Source of the DNA: Sterolibacterium denitrificans
GTDB taxonomy: Bacteria > Pseudomonadota > Gammaproteobacteria > Burkholderiales > Rhodocyclaceae
NCBI RefSeq assembly: GCF_900174485.1
Contig: NZ_LT837803.1
Coordinates: 1,302,001 to 1,366,000, forward strand
DNA: 64,000 nucleotides
Direction of reading: 5' to 3'
Of the stretch, positions 1 through 9,287 are shown in pieces. Numbering within the stretch: position 1 is the stretch's first letter; each line of letters starts with the position of its first letter. The translations under genes and the position numbers were made by a program. The notes under the pieces are model-generated. The model ran no database searches. It was not told where the DNA came from and saw nothing but the letters and a program-made list of their open reading frames with translations.

Positions 1-205
1 TGCGCCCGCCGATCTGCGGGTAGTTCGCCGGGTAGCCTTTCCCGGGCATGGTCTCGACGTTGTTCCAGTAGGTGTAGTCCGTGCCCGGATCCGTGTTCCA
101 CATCTTCTTGCAGGCGATGCTGCACGTGTGGCAGCCCAGGCATTTGTTCAAATCCAGCACCATCGATACTTGGCGTTGGGTGAAGGCGGGAAGCTGTGTG
201 CTCAT
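1..205 (-). CDS. Molybdoenzyme beta subunit, 4x[4Fe-4S] type (5' part only)
   Basis: Only the first 68 residues are in the window; the gene runs off the left edge. Cys22, Cys25, Cys28 and Cys32 (CLGCHTCSIAC) form a ferredoxin-type cluster motif, followed by KKMW, as in the electron-transfer beta subunits of ethylbenzene dehydrogenase, nitrate reductase and steroid C25 dehydrogenase. There is no signal peptide, which is usual because the beta subunit is carried out by the Tat signal of alpha. The ATG lies 13 nt after the alpha stop, so the two are surely co-transcribed. Gamma (heme b) and chaperone (delta) genes would be expected beyond the edge. Confidence 0.88.
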   Translation of the reverse strand, partial: MSTQLPAFTQRQVSMVLDLNKCLGCHTCSIACKKMWNTDPGTDYTYWNNVETMPGKGYPANYPQIGGR

Positions 206-218
206 GTGCGCTTTCCTG

Positions 219-3200
219 TCATGCCTGCGGTTGCGGCGCAACTGTGGCCTGTTTCGCTACGGGACGGACTTTCGTCTCCTGGCCGTGCCATGGGCGGATG
301 CCGATGCGCGTGTCCTGCACCGCGCTGCCGGGTTGCCAGTGATTCATGCCTTGATTGATCTGGCCATAGTCGCCGGCCATGTGCAGCGGCTTGACGAGAC
401 CTGGGATCAGGTTCTTGTAGGACTCGTGATTCGGGAACTGGTGCGGTTCCCAGGCGTGGTAGTAGTAGGCCACGCCCGGACGCACCATCGCCGTGACTTT
501 CAGGCGCATGCGGATCGAGCCGTAGTTGTTGTAGATCTCGACGTATTCGAAATCCTTGACGCCGATCTTCGCGGCATCGGTGGGATTCAGATACACCAGC
601 GGCTCGCCGCGCTGCAGGCGCAGCATCATCGGCGTATCGCGCCAGGTCGAGTGGATCGACCAGCGCGCATGGCAACTGACGAAGATGAACGGATAGTCGC
701 CGCCGGCCCTGGGACTGTCCTTGTGGATGGGAAACTGTTCGCGCATCTCGATGAACCACGGGTGATCGAGAAAGCTGGTGATGCGGCCGCTGTAGGTCGG
801 CCAGGGTTCCTTGCGCATCGTGAAGCGGGTCAGCGTGGTGAGCACGCCTTCGCCCTTCCAGTCCGGGTTGTGCAGGGCGGTCACCTGGACGTCGTTGCCG
901 GTGGCGGTGTACTTGGCGATGCCGGTCTGCCTGAGTCCTTCGATGGTCATGCCCTTGGTGGCACTGCTCTTGAGGATTTCGGCCATCACCTTGTCTTCGT
1001 CGTGCTGACCGAGCGCGCCCTGGTTGGTGTAGCGGCGATGCAGCGTCTTCAGGTCGATTTCGCCGCGTCCGCAGCCGTCGAGCACGGGCTGGTTCTTCTC
1101 CCTGGCGTAGCGTTCCATCTCCTGCGTCAGCAGCCAGAAGATTTCCCACTCGCCCTTTGATTCGGCCAGCGGCGGCACGGCCGCATCGCAGTAGTGCAGG
1201 TAGGGAATGTAGGACATGGTGTACTTGATGCCGGTCTTCTCGTACCAGCCGGCCGCCGGCAGGATGTAGTCGGCCTGGGTGCCGGTGTAGGCGTATTTCG
1301 GGTTGATGTCGACGATGCACTCCATGTCGTCCCAGACATGCGCCTTCAGGTATTGCGGCAGGTTGTTGCGGCGCAGGAGATTGGAGCCGCCGGTGAAGAA
1401 AATCTTCGGCGTGGACTTGCGCGGCAGGCCGGGCGACCACTGCTTCCGTTTCGCTTCCTGGTAGTAGCTTTCCAGTGAGCGCGGGAACATGTCGCGCTCT
1501 TCGCGGTCGAGCGCGGCGCGGTATTCGGGCGAGGTGAAATTGGTGTTCACCACGTCCGAATAGCAAAGTTTCTTGGTCAGATAATTGCGTTCGCCTTCGA
1601 GCGCGACTTCGGCTTCGGTCTTGCGCCGCATGGCGATGTCGAGAATGGCATCGAACAATTCCTTCGGCGACAGCGCGTTGAACATTGCGCCGATGCGCCC
1701 GGTGAGACCTTCCTTCTCCATCTGCACGACGTTGCCGAAGCCGTCGAGATCGACCCAGCCGCAGGACTGGTAGCCCGCGCCCTTCTTGCCGAGCGCGCCC
1801 TTGAGCATCAGGCACAGCAGCTTGGAGCGGTTCATCAGGTCGGAATGGACATAGCGGTTCGAGCCCCATGACGAGAGCACCATCGGCCGCTCGGCCCTGG
1901 CCCAGCCTTCGGCGAACTTGCTGATCTGGTCGACGTGCAGGCCGGTGATCTGCGCGGCGTGCTCGAAGGTCCAGGGTTCCAGGTGTTCCTTGAGCATGGC
2001 GCCGATGGGCACCACGGCGACTTCCTCGCCATCCTTGAGCTTGATCGTCCACTGGCCGTCGATCGGCGGCTCGAAATCCAGCGTCAGCTTGCGCGTATGG
2101 TTGCCGGTGCAGCCCGGCGCAGGCACCGGCGCGTTTTGCTGCGGATGCCACATGTAGAGCTGATCCGGACTGCCACCGTCCTTGAGATCTTCCTCGCGCA
2201 GGAAGCGGCCGGTATCCAGGCGGGCCAGCAGCGGCAGGTCGGTCTGCTCGCGCACGTAGGGCAGGTCGATGGCATTTACCTCGAACAAGTGGCGGGCGAC
2301 GGCCAGGCCCAGCGCCGCATCGGTGCCGGATTCGAGCGGCAGCCACTGGTCGGCATGGATTGCCGTAGCCGAATACTGCGGATCGACGACGCACAGTTCG
2401 GTACCGTTGTAGCGCGCTTCATAGAGAAAGTGCGCATCTGGAATCTGGGTCACCGAAGGATTCATCATCCAGACCACGATGAAGTCGGAGAGAAACCATT
2501 CGTCCGAGGAGCCGCCGACGTGGGCCGCGCCCAGCGCGATGTTGGCGCCGATGTTAAGATCGCCGATCTCGGCCCAGTTGTCGGCGAACAGGCCGCCGAC
2601 CTGGAACTGGAACTTGAAGCGGCCGCCGGTGCTCGGGCCGAAATCGAAATTGGGGCCGAGATCCTGATAGATCGTGTCGGTGCCCCATTTTTCGGCGGCA
2701 TCGACGGTCTTGACGGCAATTTCCCTCAGCGCCTGTTCCCAGGAAATTTTTTCCCACTTGCCGGAACCACGCGGGCCGACGCGCTTCAGCGGCACGGTGG
2801 TGCGCGACGGCCCGTACATCACTTCCGTATAACACGCACCCTTCTGGCAGCCGCGCGGATTGAAGTCGGGAATGCCCGGTTCCGAAGCCTCGTAGGTGGC
2901 GGATTGCTCCTCGCGCACCACCACGCCGTCCTTGACGTAGAGATCCCACTCGCAGGCCGAGCGGCAGTTGGCCCAGCCGTGCGAACCTTTGGCCACCTTG
3001 TCCCAGGTCCAGCGCTGGCGGTAGAGATCCTGCCAGTTGTTCAGTTTGGGCGTGGTGCGCGGGCCGAGGTCGAAACGGCCATCCACCGTACCGTGAAAAT
3101 GTTGCAGCGGCATGCGGTTGCAGCCGGGAAGGCCGGTTGCCGCCGCGGCGATGCCGGCCACCGTCGTTTTGCCGGCAAGAATGAGAAAGCGTCGCCGTGC

Positions 3201-3233
3201 CGGATTCGGTTGCGCTGGGCTGGCTGTGGTCAT
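219..3233 (-). CDS. Molybdopterin oxidoreductase alpha subunit, type II DMSO reductase family (steroid C25 / ethylbenzene dehydrogenase-like)
   Basis: Catalytic subunit of about 1004 aa. A twin-arginine leader (RRRFLILAG, residues 13-21) sends the folded enzyme to the periplasm. His85, Cys90, Cys94 and Cys129 look like the FS0 [4Fe-4S] ligands; a His as first ligand is the mark of the type II DMSO reductase group (NarG, EbdA, S25dA). The family oxidises hydrocarbons by water-derived hydroxylation without O2. Its place downstream of KstD argues for a sterol substrate, for instance C25 of the cholesterol side chain, but the exact substrate is inferred. I chose ATG 3233 because GGAG lies 8 nt upstream; a GTG at 3242 overlaps that site. 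It precedes the beta subunit by 13 nt. Confidence 0.85.
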   Translation of the reverse strand: MTTASPAQPNPARRRFLILAGKTTVAGIAAAATGLPGCNRMPLQHFHGTVDGRFDLGPRTTPKLNNWQDLYRQRWTWDKVAKGSHGWANCRSACEWDLYVKDGVVVREEQSATYEASEPGIPDFNPRGCQKGACYTEVMYGPSRTTVPLKRVGPRGSGKWEKISWEQALREIAVKTVDAAEKWGTDTIYQDLGPNFDFGPSTGGRFKFQFQVGGLFADNWAEIGDLNIGANIALGAAHVGGSSDEWFLSDFIVVWMMNPSVTQIPDAHFLYEARYNGTELCVVDPQYSATAIHADQWLPLESGTDAALGLAVARHLFEVNAIDLPYVREQTDLPLLARLDTGRFLREEDLKDGGSPDQLYMWHPQQNAPVPAPGCTGNHTRKLTLDFEPPIDGQWTIKLKDGEEVAVVPIGAMLKEHLEPWTFEHAAQITGLHVDQISKFAEGWARAERPMVLSSWGSNRYVHSDLMNRSKLLCLMLKGALGKKGAGYQSCGWVDLDGFGNVVQMEKEGLTGRIGAMFNALSPKELFDAILDIAMRRKTEAEVALEGERNYLTKKLCYSDVVNTNFTSPEYRAALDREERDMFPRSLESYYQEAKRKQWSPGLPRKSTPKIFFTGGSNLLRRNNLPQYLKAHVWDDMECIVDINPKYAYTGTQADYILPAAGWYEKTGIKYTMSYIPYLHYCDAAVPPLAESKGEWEIFWLLTQEMERYAREKNQPVLDGCGRGEIDLKTLHRRYTNQGALGQHDEDKVMAEILKSSATKGMTIEGLRQTGIAKYTATGNDVQVTALHNPDWKGEGVLTTLTRFTMRKEPWPTYSGRITSFLDHPWFIEMREQFPIHKDSPRAGGDYPFIFVSCHARWSIHSTWRDTPMMLRLQRGEPLVYLNPTDAAKIGVKDFEYVEIYNNYGSIRMRLKVTAMVRPGVAYYYHAWEPHQFPNHESYKNLIPGLVKPLHMAGDYGQINQGMNHWQPGSAVQDTRIGIRPWHGQETKVRPVAKQATVAPQPQA

Positions 3234-3255
3234 GTGGCTCACTCCAGAAGGGTCG

Positions 3256-4656
3256 TCAGTAACCGCTGTTCGACAGGTTCTCGATGGAATAGAACGCGGT
3301 ATTGGCGTATTCCACGCCGGGGGCGTCGATGACGGCGGTTTTCGGCTTGGCCTGGGTCAGGTCGTAGGCCGTGTAATTGCCCGAGTGCAGATCGTGATAG
3401 AAGGCGGTGACCTGGTTGAAGATGTTCGGGCCCGGCAGGTAGTAGGTGTTGATCCAGTTATAGCGCCAGAGATTGCCGCGCGTGTCGAAGATGTCGCTCA
3501 TCACGTACTGCCAGCTATCCTCGTCCAGGTAGAGAATCCGGGTGGCGTACAGGTGGCGATAGTTCTTCTTGATCTTGCCTTCGAGCACCCAGACGCGATG
3601 CAGCTCCCAGCGCACGAAGTCCGGATTCTCATGGTGCGGCGTGAGCAGTTTGGCGTACTTGTTGGAGCCGACGGCCGGGCTTTCCAGCTTGTAGCCGTTG
3701 TAGGGGATGTACATCTCCTTCTTGCCGATGAGCTTCCAGTCGTAGCGTTCGTGCGAGCCGTTGAACAGGCGCATCTCGTCGATGGTCAGGGTGCCTCCGG
3801 TCGACGGATTGGGCATGTCGAAGCCGAAGTCCGGCGCCTGGCGGACGCGGCGGTTGCCTGGGATGTACTGCCAGGCCAGGCGCGCGCCCTTGCCGAGCGT
3901 GAAGTCGTCGATGGTGCGCGTCATGGCGCCTTTCTCGCGTTCGGGCAGCAGGGCGACGATGCGGCCGTAGTTGCCGACGCCTTCGTGCCTGGTGCCGCGC
4001 AATTTGGGGTCGTTGTTGCGGTTGAGCGCCCAGAAGAGCTGGGCGCCCCACTGGATGGTGCCGTTCGCATAGACCATCGCCAGGTCGGTGTCGCGGTATT
4101 CGACGAAGGCGCGGCTCGGGAAGTTGCCGTTCCAGACGAGTTCGAGGCCGCTCTTCGGAAAGGGGAAGGGCACGCCGCCCTTGTTGGCGGTCGGCGCGCT
4201 CGCGCCGTCGGCGGACAGCTCGGCTTCGGCGGCGTTCTTGGCGACGACCTGACAGATACTTTCGTCATAGGCGAAGTCGCGGTGCGAGGGGTAGATGTGC
4301 ATCTTGTAGGTGTTCGGGTACTTCTTGAACATCGCCTGCTGGCCGGGCGAGAGCTTGTCGGCGTGTTGCGCCATGTTCTGCGCCGTGATGGTCAGCAGCG
4401 GCTTCTCGCTGGCATACGGGTCGACCGGATGCTTGCCGGGCTCGGTGGTCATGCCCGGCGCCGCGCCGTTCCACTTGCCGGTGAATTCGGCGACGCCCGA
4501 TGCCGTGCCGGTCTTTTCCGCGCCGATGCAGGTCAGATCCTTGCCGAGCCGGGCGATCTCCTCCGGACTGGCCTTGGCATGGACGGCGCTGGCGCTGCCC
4601 AGGGCCGATAGGGCTGCGATGACGCTCAATGCGAACTTCGACTTGCGATATTGCAT
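3256..4656 (-). CDS. DUF1329 family exported protein
   Basis: A 466-aa protein with an N-terminal signal peptide (about 30 residues, ending SAVHA). DUF1329 proteins are periplasmic or outer-membrane-associated and are nearly always encoded beside a DUF1302 barrel, as here; the pair often occurs in clusters for hydrophobic substrates such as sterols, terpenes and aromatics. The start is fixed by GAGGAGG 6 nt upstream of ATG 4656. It lies 34 nt after the DUF1302 gene and 22 nt before the molybdoenzyme alpha gene, so it is probably part of the same operon. A role in moving sterol from the outer membrane to the periplasmic dehydrogenase is my inference; biochemistry for the family is scarce. Confidence 0.8.
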   Translation of the reverse strand: MQYRKSKFALSVIAALSALGSASAVHAKASPEEIARLGKDLTCIGAEKTGTASGVAEFTGKWNGAAPGMTTEPGKHPVDPYASEKPLLTITAQNMAQHADKLSPGQQAMFKKYPNTYKMHIYPSHRDFAYDESICQVVAKNAAEAELSADGASAPTANKGGVPFPFPKSGLELVWNGNFPSRAFVEYRDTDLAMVYANGTIQWGAQLFWALNRNNDPKLRGTRHEGVGNYGRIVALLPEREKGAMTRTIDDFTLGKGARLAWQYIPGNRRVRQAPDFGFDMPNPSTGGTLTIDEMRLFNGSHERYDWKLIGKKEMYIPYNGYKLESPAVGSNKYAKLLTPHHENPDFVRWELHRVWVLEGKIKKNYRHLYATRILYLDEDSWQYVMSDIFDTRGNLWRYNWINTYYLPGPNIFNQVTAFYHDLHSGNYTAYDLTQAKPKTAVIDAPGVEYANTAFYSIENLSNSGY

Positions 4657-4690
4657 GCTGTCCTCCTCTCGTGTCTGTGATTGATTTTGT

Positions 4691-6526
4691 CTAAAGGTGA
4701 TATGCCGCCGTGAAGGCGATGAAGTCCCGGTCGGCCCAGACGGCCGATCTGGATGAGTGATTGAAGGGCACCGTGCCGACGTCGAGCTTGCCGCCGTACC
4801 AGGCGTACTGGAGGCCGAGTTCGAGGTTCTGCTGGTAGGTGAACTTGATGCCGAGACCGGCCTGGCGGTCGTTCTTGCCACCGAGACCGGAGTTCCAGCC
4901 CTGCATCGCCGGGTTGCCGCGCAGTTGCTGCTTGTAGCTGATCGGGACGGCCATGTCCCAGCCGGTGAACAGGTTGTTGTAGGAGAACTGGCCGTTCAGC
5001 GCATAGGCCGCGGTGGTGCGGTCATACATCAGCCCCGGCTGGCCCGAGACGGGTACGCTGCCGGGTGGCAGGAAGGCCTGGACCAGGGCGGGGTAGGTAC
5101 CCGGCTGGCCCGAGGCCGGCGGCGTCGCGTAGCTGATGACGCGGCTGGCGGCGATTTCCGCGGCGAGTTGCGCCTGATCGGCCTTGAGCAGACCGAACAT
5201 GAATTCCGGCCCCCACATCTTGATCGCCGAGAGCTGGGCGTTGACGATCTTGCCGCGCGCCAGGTTGTAGTGCTGGTCGGCCATCAGCAGCGGCGCGCCG
5301 TCGCGGTAGGCGATCTCGCCGGCGACGTTGAACTCGCCCAGCCGCGTCGTGAAGCTCGCGCCGGTGAGCCTGATGTCGTTCATGTAGCGGATGTGGAAGG
5401 AGGAGGGCAGCAGGTTGGTCCAGGCGAGGATGTCGGCAAGGGGATCGTTGGCGGCGGCAAAGCCCTTGCCCAGACGCCAGTAGCTGCTGCCGAAGCCGAA
5501 CTCCGGCAGCGGCGTGACTTCGTTGTAGCGCAGGTGGTAGAGGCCGATGCCGGTTTCGTTGGTGAGCTGATACTTCAGACCGATGCCCCACTGGCCTTTC
5601 GAGGTGCGGCCGACGTCCTCGGTGCGCGGCGCGCCGTAGTCGCCGATGGTCGCCGCGATGCCGCCGAGGCCGAAATCGGCGAGCATGGGATGGACGGCGC
5701 TCAATGCGCTCAGGTAGCTGGAGCCCGGCCCGACCTGGTCGTTCGGGCTGAAATAGGTGCCGACCGGCGCCACCTCGGTTTCGCGGAAGCGCCATTTCTT
5801 GTAGCCGAGCAGGGTGAGATCCTCGCCGAGTTCCAGCTTGGCGTAGACCTGCTCGGTGGGCAGGAATAGCTCCTGGATCGGCACGCCCGGCGTCAGGCCC
5901 TTGACCATGTCCATCGGGTTCATCGAGCCGCCGATGCCCATGAACAGCAGGCCCTCGCCCCAGTTCACCACCTGGCGGCCGACTCTCAGCGTCAGCGCGT
6001 TTTCCTGTTCCTCGCCGTAGCGCCAGCGGCCTTGCACGTAGGCGTCGAGCAGGCGGGCGCGCTTGCCGAGCAGATCCTTCGCGAAGTCCGAGTACTGGTT
6101 GCTCGGGCCGGCGCCGTTGAACGAGCCTTGCGCGCTGCTGTTGTTGTCGTGCCAGAAGACCGCGTCGTAGAAGGCGTTGGCGCGCACGAAGGCGCGGTAG
6201 TTTTCTCGCGTCAGGTTGACTTCGAGCAGGCCGCTGACGCGGTTGCTGATGGTGCCGTGCTTGGCGATGCTGTTGTCGCCGTCGTCCGAGTTGAGCCAGG
6301 CCGTCTTCTTCATCAGCGTGGACAGGTCGGTGACGCGCAGATCGTTGTAGCCGGGATCGACGCCATTGATCCGCTTCAGGTTCTGGTAGCTCAGGTGCAG
6401 GGACATTTCCAGCACCGTGCCGTCGTCGAACTTGATCGACTCGAAGCCCAGCGCCTGCGGCGCGTTGAGCGCCAGCATGGCGACGGCCAGCCGGCGGCTT
6501 GTCTGAAGCAGCTCCTTGTTGTTCAT
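4691..6526 (-). CDS. DUF1302 family outer-membrane beta-barrel protein
   Basis: A 611-aa protein with a signal peptide, many alternating aromatic/polar strands (for example LTLRVGRQVVNWGEG and FALKL-like segments) and a C-terminal aromatic-rich strand ending TAAYHL, typical of outer-membrane barrels. The start at ATG 6526 follows a GGGGGAGG ribosome site; a longer reading from 6562 is not needed. It is partner to the DUF1329 gene 34 nt downstream. In this operon it sits between KstD and the molybdoenzyme, so uptake of sterol or a sterol-like hydrophobic substrate is the likely job. The substrate is not shown by the sequence. Confidence 0.8.
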   Translation of the reverse strand: MNNKELLQTSRRLAVAMLALNAPQALGFESIKFDDGTVLEMSLHLSYQNLKRINGVDPGYNDLRVTDLSTLMKKTAWLNSDDGDNSIAKHGTISNRVSGLLEVNLTRENYRAFVRANAFYDAVFWHDNNSSAQGSFNGAGPSNQYSDFAKDLLGKRARLLDAYVQGRWRYGEEQENALTLRVGRQVVNWGEGLLFMGIGGSMNPMDMVKGLTPGVPIQELFLPTEQVYAKLELGEDLTLLGYKKWRFRETEVAPVGTYFSPNDQVGPGSSYLSALSAVHPMLADFGLGGIAATIGDYGAPRTEDVGRTSKGQWGIGLKYQLTNETGIGLYHLRYNEVTPLPEFGFGSSYWRLGKGFAAANDPLADILAWTNLLPSSFHIRYMNDIRLTGASFTTRLGEFNVAGEIAYRDGAPLLMADQHYNLARGKIVNAQLSAIKMWGPEFMFGLLKADQAQLAAEIAASRVISYATPPASGQPGTYPALVQAFLPPGSVPVSGQPGLMYDRTTAAYALNGQFSYNNLFTGWDMAVPISYKQQLRGNPAMQGWNSGLGGKNDRQAGLGIKFTYQQNLELGLQYAWYGGKLDVGTVPFNHSSRSAVWADRDFIAFTAAYHL

Positions 6527-6602
6527 GCTTCCTCCCCCTTCGTGCTTCGTTGTCTGGTGCAACGCTGTTTTCGGGTGATGCGCTGATGCAACTGCGGTTT
6601 TT

Positions 6603-8291
6603 TCAGGTCGTGCGGCCGGCGATGTGGTGCGCCGCGATGTAGCCGAATGTCATGGTACAGCCTATGGTGCAGCCCGGCCCGGGATAGGTCGCGCCCATCA
6701 CCGAGGCCGCGCTGTTGCCGACGCAGTAGAGCCCGTCGATCAGGCTGCCGTCGGCGCGTTTCACCCGGGCGTATTCGTCGACCATCAGCCCGCCCTTGGT
6801 GCCGAGGTCGCCGGCGACGACCTCGACGCCATAGAACGGCGGTTTTTCGATGGGCGCCATGGTCGGATTCGGCTTGACCGTCGGATCGCCGTAATAGCGG
6901 TCGTAGGCGCTTTCGCCGCGATGGAAATCGGCATCCTTGCCGTCGCGCGCGAACGCGTTGTAACGCTCGACGGTGGCCTGCAACCCGGCGGCCGGTAGGC
7001 CGAGGCGGGTGGCGAGTTCGGCCAGGCTGTCGGCGCGGTGGATGTAGCCGTGCTTCAGATAGTGGCCGGGCACCGGCTGGCGCGGCGGCAGGTCGGCGAA
7101 CAGGTAGTTGTCGCGGAAGCGCTGGTCGAAGATGAAGTGGCAGGGCACGTGCGCGTTGTCGTCCGTGTGGTGGCGATACATCTCCTGGACGACCTGGACG
7201 TAGCTGGCGGCTTCGTTGGTGAAGCGCTCGCCGCGCTGATTCACCATGATGATGCCGGGATGGCTGCGCTCGCCGACGTGAAAGGCCGGTGCGCGGCCGG
7301 GCGGCAGGCTGGTCGGTCCCCACCAGGCTTCGTCCATCAGGTCGATCGCCGCGCCGGCGCGGATGCCGGCCTGGATGGCGTCGCCGGTGTTGCCTTCGCT
7401 GCCGACCGTCCATGCAGTGCTGATCGGCTGGCGCTGGTACTGGCGGCGCATCTCGGCGTTGTGCTCGAAGCCGCCGGCGGCGAGGATCACCGCGCGGCGC
7501 GCGCGCAGCGTGACGGTCTGGCCGTCGCGTTCGGCGATCACGCCGACGACGCGGCCGTCGTCGACGATCAGTTCCTTGAGCGGCGTGTTCAGCCACAGCG
7601 GGATGTTGCGCTGCTTCATGCCCAGACGCATGCCGCCGATCAGCGACTGGCCCATCATCAGCAGCTTCTTGCCGGCCAGGCGGTTCATGGCGACGCGGGC
7701 GCCGACGCGCATGGCCGTCGCCTTGCCTTCCCAGGTGCGCATCACCATGCCGATCTTCTGGAATTCGCGCGCCCGGAAGGCGAGGCCGCCGGGCATTTCG
7801 ATGTAGGGCGGGCGCAGGCTGGCGAGATCCTCGCCGAGTTGCCGGCCGTCGAACAGCTCGGCTTCGATGGCGCGGCCCTGGGCCTTGCCGCCGGGCAGCT
7901 CGGGATAGTAGTCGGCATAGCCGGGCATGTACGAGAACTGCGCCGGCGTGTGCTTGCGCACCCAGTCGATCATCGGCGCGGCGTTGCGCACGTAGGCTTC
8001 CTGGCTGGCGCGCGGCGAGCGGTCGCCGACGGTGGCCTGGAGATAGGCGCGGGCTTCCTCCGGCGTATCGGCCACGCCGGCCTGCTTCATCAGCCTGTTG
8101 CAGGGCACCCAGATGCCGCCGCCGGAGCGGGCGGTGGAGCCGCCGTAGCAGGCGGTCTTCTCGATCATCAGCGTCTTCAGCCCGAGATCGCTGGCTACCA
8201 GGGCGGCGACCATCCCGCCGCCGCCCGAGCCGACGACCAGCACATCGGTGATGCAATCCACGTCATTCGCCATATCGGCTGCCATCCCCAT
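6603..8291 (-). CDS. kstD: 3-ketosteroid delta1-dehydrogenase (FAD)
   Basis: A 562-aa flavoprotein that introduces the C1-C2 double bond into 3-keto-4-ene steroids. The N-terminal Rossmann motif VLVVGSGGGG (about residues 17-26) binds FAD. GGSTARSGGGIWVP (about 50-63) is characteristic of KstD. A Tyr cluster at 125-129 (YADYYP), the Tyr of NEAASY, and Tyr536/Gly540 in YPGPG match the positions of the catalytic Tyr/Tyr/Tyr/Gly set in Rhodococcus KstD1. In Sterolibacterium the corresponding activity is named AcmB; identity with that gene is possible but unproven. ATG 8291 is used, but 8285 or 8273 (MANDVDC) are also possible, since no start has a strong Shine-Dalgarno site. It is first gene of the leftward operon. 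Confidence 0.85.
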   Translation of the reverse strand: MGMAADMANDVDCITDVLVVGSGGGGMVAALVASDLGLKTLMIEKTACYGGSTARSGGGIWVPCNRLMKQAGVADTPEEARAYLQATVGDRSPRASQEAYVRNAAPMIDWVRKHTPAQFSYMPGYADYYPELPGGKAQGRAIEAELFDGRQLGEDLASLRPPYIEMPGGLAFRAREFQKIGMVMRTWEGKATAMRVGARVAMNRLAGKKLLMMGQSLIGGMRLGMKQRNIPLWLNTPLKELIVDDGRVVGVIAERDGQTVTLRARRAVILAAGGFEHNAEMRRQYQRQPISTAWTVGSEGNTGDAIQAGIRAGAAIDLMDEAWWGPTSLPPGRAPAFHVGERSHPGIIMVNQRGERFTNEAASYVQVVQEMYRHHTDDNAHVPCHFIFDQRFRDNYLFADLPPRQPVPGHYLKHGYIHRADSLAELATRLGLPAAGLQATVERYNAFARDGKDADFHRGESAYDRYYGDPTVKPNPTMAPIEKPPFYGVEVVAGDLGTKGGLMVDEYARVKRADGSLIDGLYCVGNSAASVMGATYPGPGCTIGCTMTFGYIAAHHIAGRTT

Positions 8292-8298
8292 CCGAGAA

Positions 8299-8364
8299 AA
8301 TATTCAGACACGTCAATTATTATCTAATAAAGCATAGAATTGACGCGATTGCAAATTATTTTTT
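8299..8364 (-). promoter_or_regulatory. Promoter/operator of the kstD operon, copy 1 of a duplicated control region
   Basis: Reading on the minus strand toward kstD there is a 27-bp element (8364-8338), 17 nt of spacer, then a 22-bp element (8320-8299) starting ATAATTGACGTG. Both elements recur in the same order in front of the rightward steroid operon (9288-9342), the first identical over 27 bp and the second with 2 mismatches. TTGCAA in the first element with TTTATT 17 nt later could be a -35/-10 pair. The second element would then sit over or just after the transcript start, a usual place for a repressor. The adjacent TetR protein is the obvious candidate ligand. Confidence 0.6.
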
Positions 8365-8484
8365 CGGGCCGCGCCGCTGCGGCTACCGACGCGGGGTGCT
8401 GTGCGCAAAGCCCGCAATGGCGCGTCTGTTCAGCGGCTCGAGGGCTGCTGAACGGCTATTCGGCGGTCTTGGAACGCCTGGGGA

Positions 8485-9213
8485 TCAGTCGGCGGTATAG
8501 ATGTCGCCGTCGAGCATGTCGAAGAATACGTTCATCGCTTCGGTCAGCGAGGTGACCTGGATGCCGTATTCGAACAAGGCGACGCCGATGGTGCCGCCGA
8601 AGAAGGCGGAAACGAGGTTGATGGTGCTGGCGTTGGTCGCCAGCTCGCCGCTGCGCTTGGCCTCGTCGAACATCGCCGCCATCGTGCCGAAGGCAGCGTC
8701 GTTCTGCTGCAGCAGGGTGGTGTTGAGTTCGGGATGGCGGCGCATTTCGATGGGCACGGCGGAGAGGAAGCCGATGATGCTGTCGTCCTCGGCATGGGCC
8801 GTCGCCGAGAGCGCCATGAGGCGCTGGAAGCGTTCGCGCAGCGTGCTGGTTTCCTCCATGGCCTTGATGAAGTCCGGCAGGAAACGCTGCTGGGTGGCGA
8901 TCAGCGTCGCCAGGTAGAGATCGGCCTTGGATTCGTAGTAGGAGTAGATCGCGGTGTGCGAGATGTCGGCATCCCGGGCGATGCCGAGGAAGGTCGTCTG
9001 GGCATAGCCTTTTTCGGCGAAATGGCGACGCGCCACGACGAGGATCTTCGCCAGCATCGCATCGCGGTTTTTCCCCTTCGGCCGCCCGGCGCCGCGCCGG
9101 CCAGGCCGCGCGGCATCGGCCGGCATCGCTCCTGCTCCCGCTTTTGCTCCTGTGGCATTGGCGCTGCGGGCGGATGCTGCGGATGTGTGTTGCGGACGGC
9201 GGGAGGCGGGCAT
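8485..9213 (-). CDS. TetR/AcrR family transcriptional regulator
   Basis: A 242-aa protein. The N-terminal 40 residues are Ala/Arg/Gly-rich and probably disordered. The helix-turn-helix follows (FLGIARDADISHTAIYSYYE), the standard TetR DNA-binding unit, and then a helical ligand domain. ATG 9213 begins MPASRRPQ; the frame stays open far upstream on the minus strand, but that extension is antisense to the aldolase genes. The gene lies between the two steroid operons and between the two copies of the shared control element, so it probably represses both and is relieved by a steroid or its CoA ester. The ligand is unknown. Ribosome site is weak. Confidence 0.82.
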   Translation of the reverse strand: MPASRRPQHTSAASARSANATGAKAGAGAMPADAARPGRRGAGRPKGKNRDAMLAKILVVARRHFAEKGYAQTTFLGIARDADISHTAIYSYYESKADLYLATLIATQQRFLPDFIKAMEETSTLRERFQRLMALSATAHAEDDSIIGFLSAVPIEMRRHPELNTTLLQQNDAAFGTMAAMFDEAKRSGELATNASTINLVSAFFGGTIGVALFEYGIQVTSLTEAMNVFFDMLDGDIYTAD

Positions 9214-9287
9214 GGCAGGGTTCGCTTCGGCGATGCAAAGGCGGAAAGGAGGATGCACCCGATTATATCGGCAGGCGCAACGCCGCC

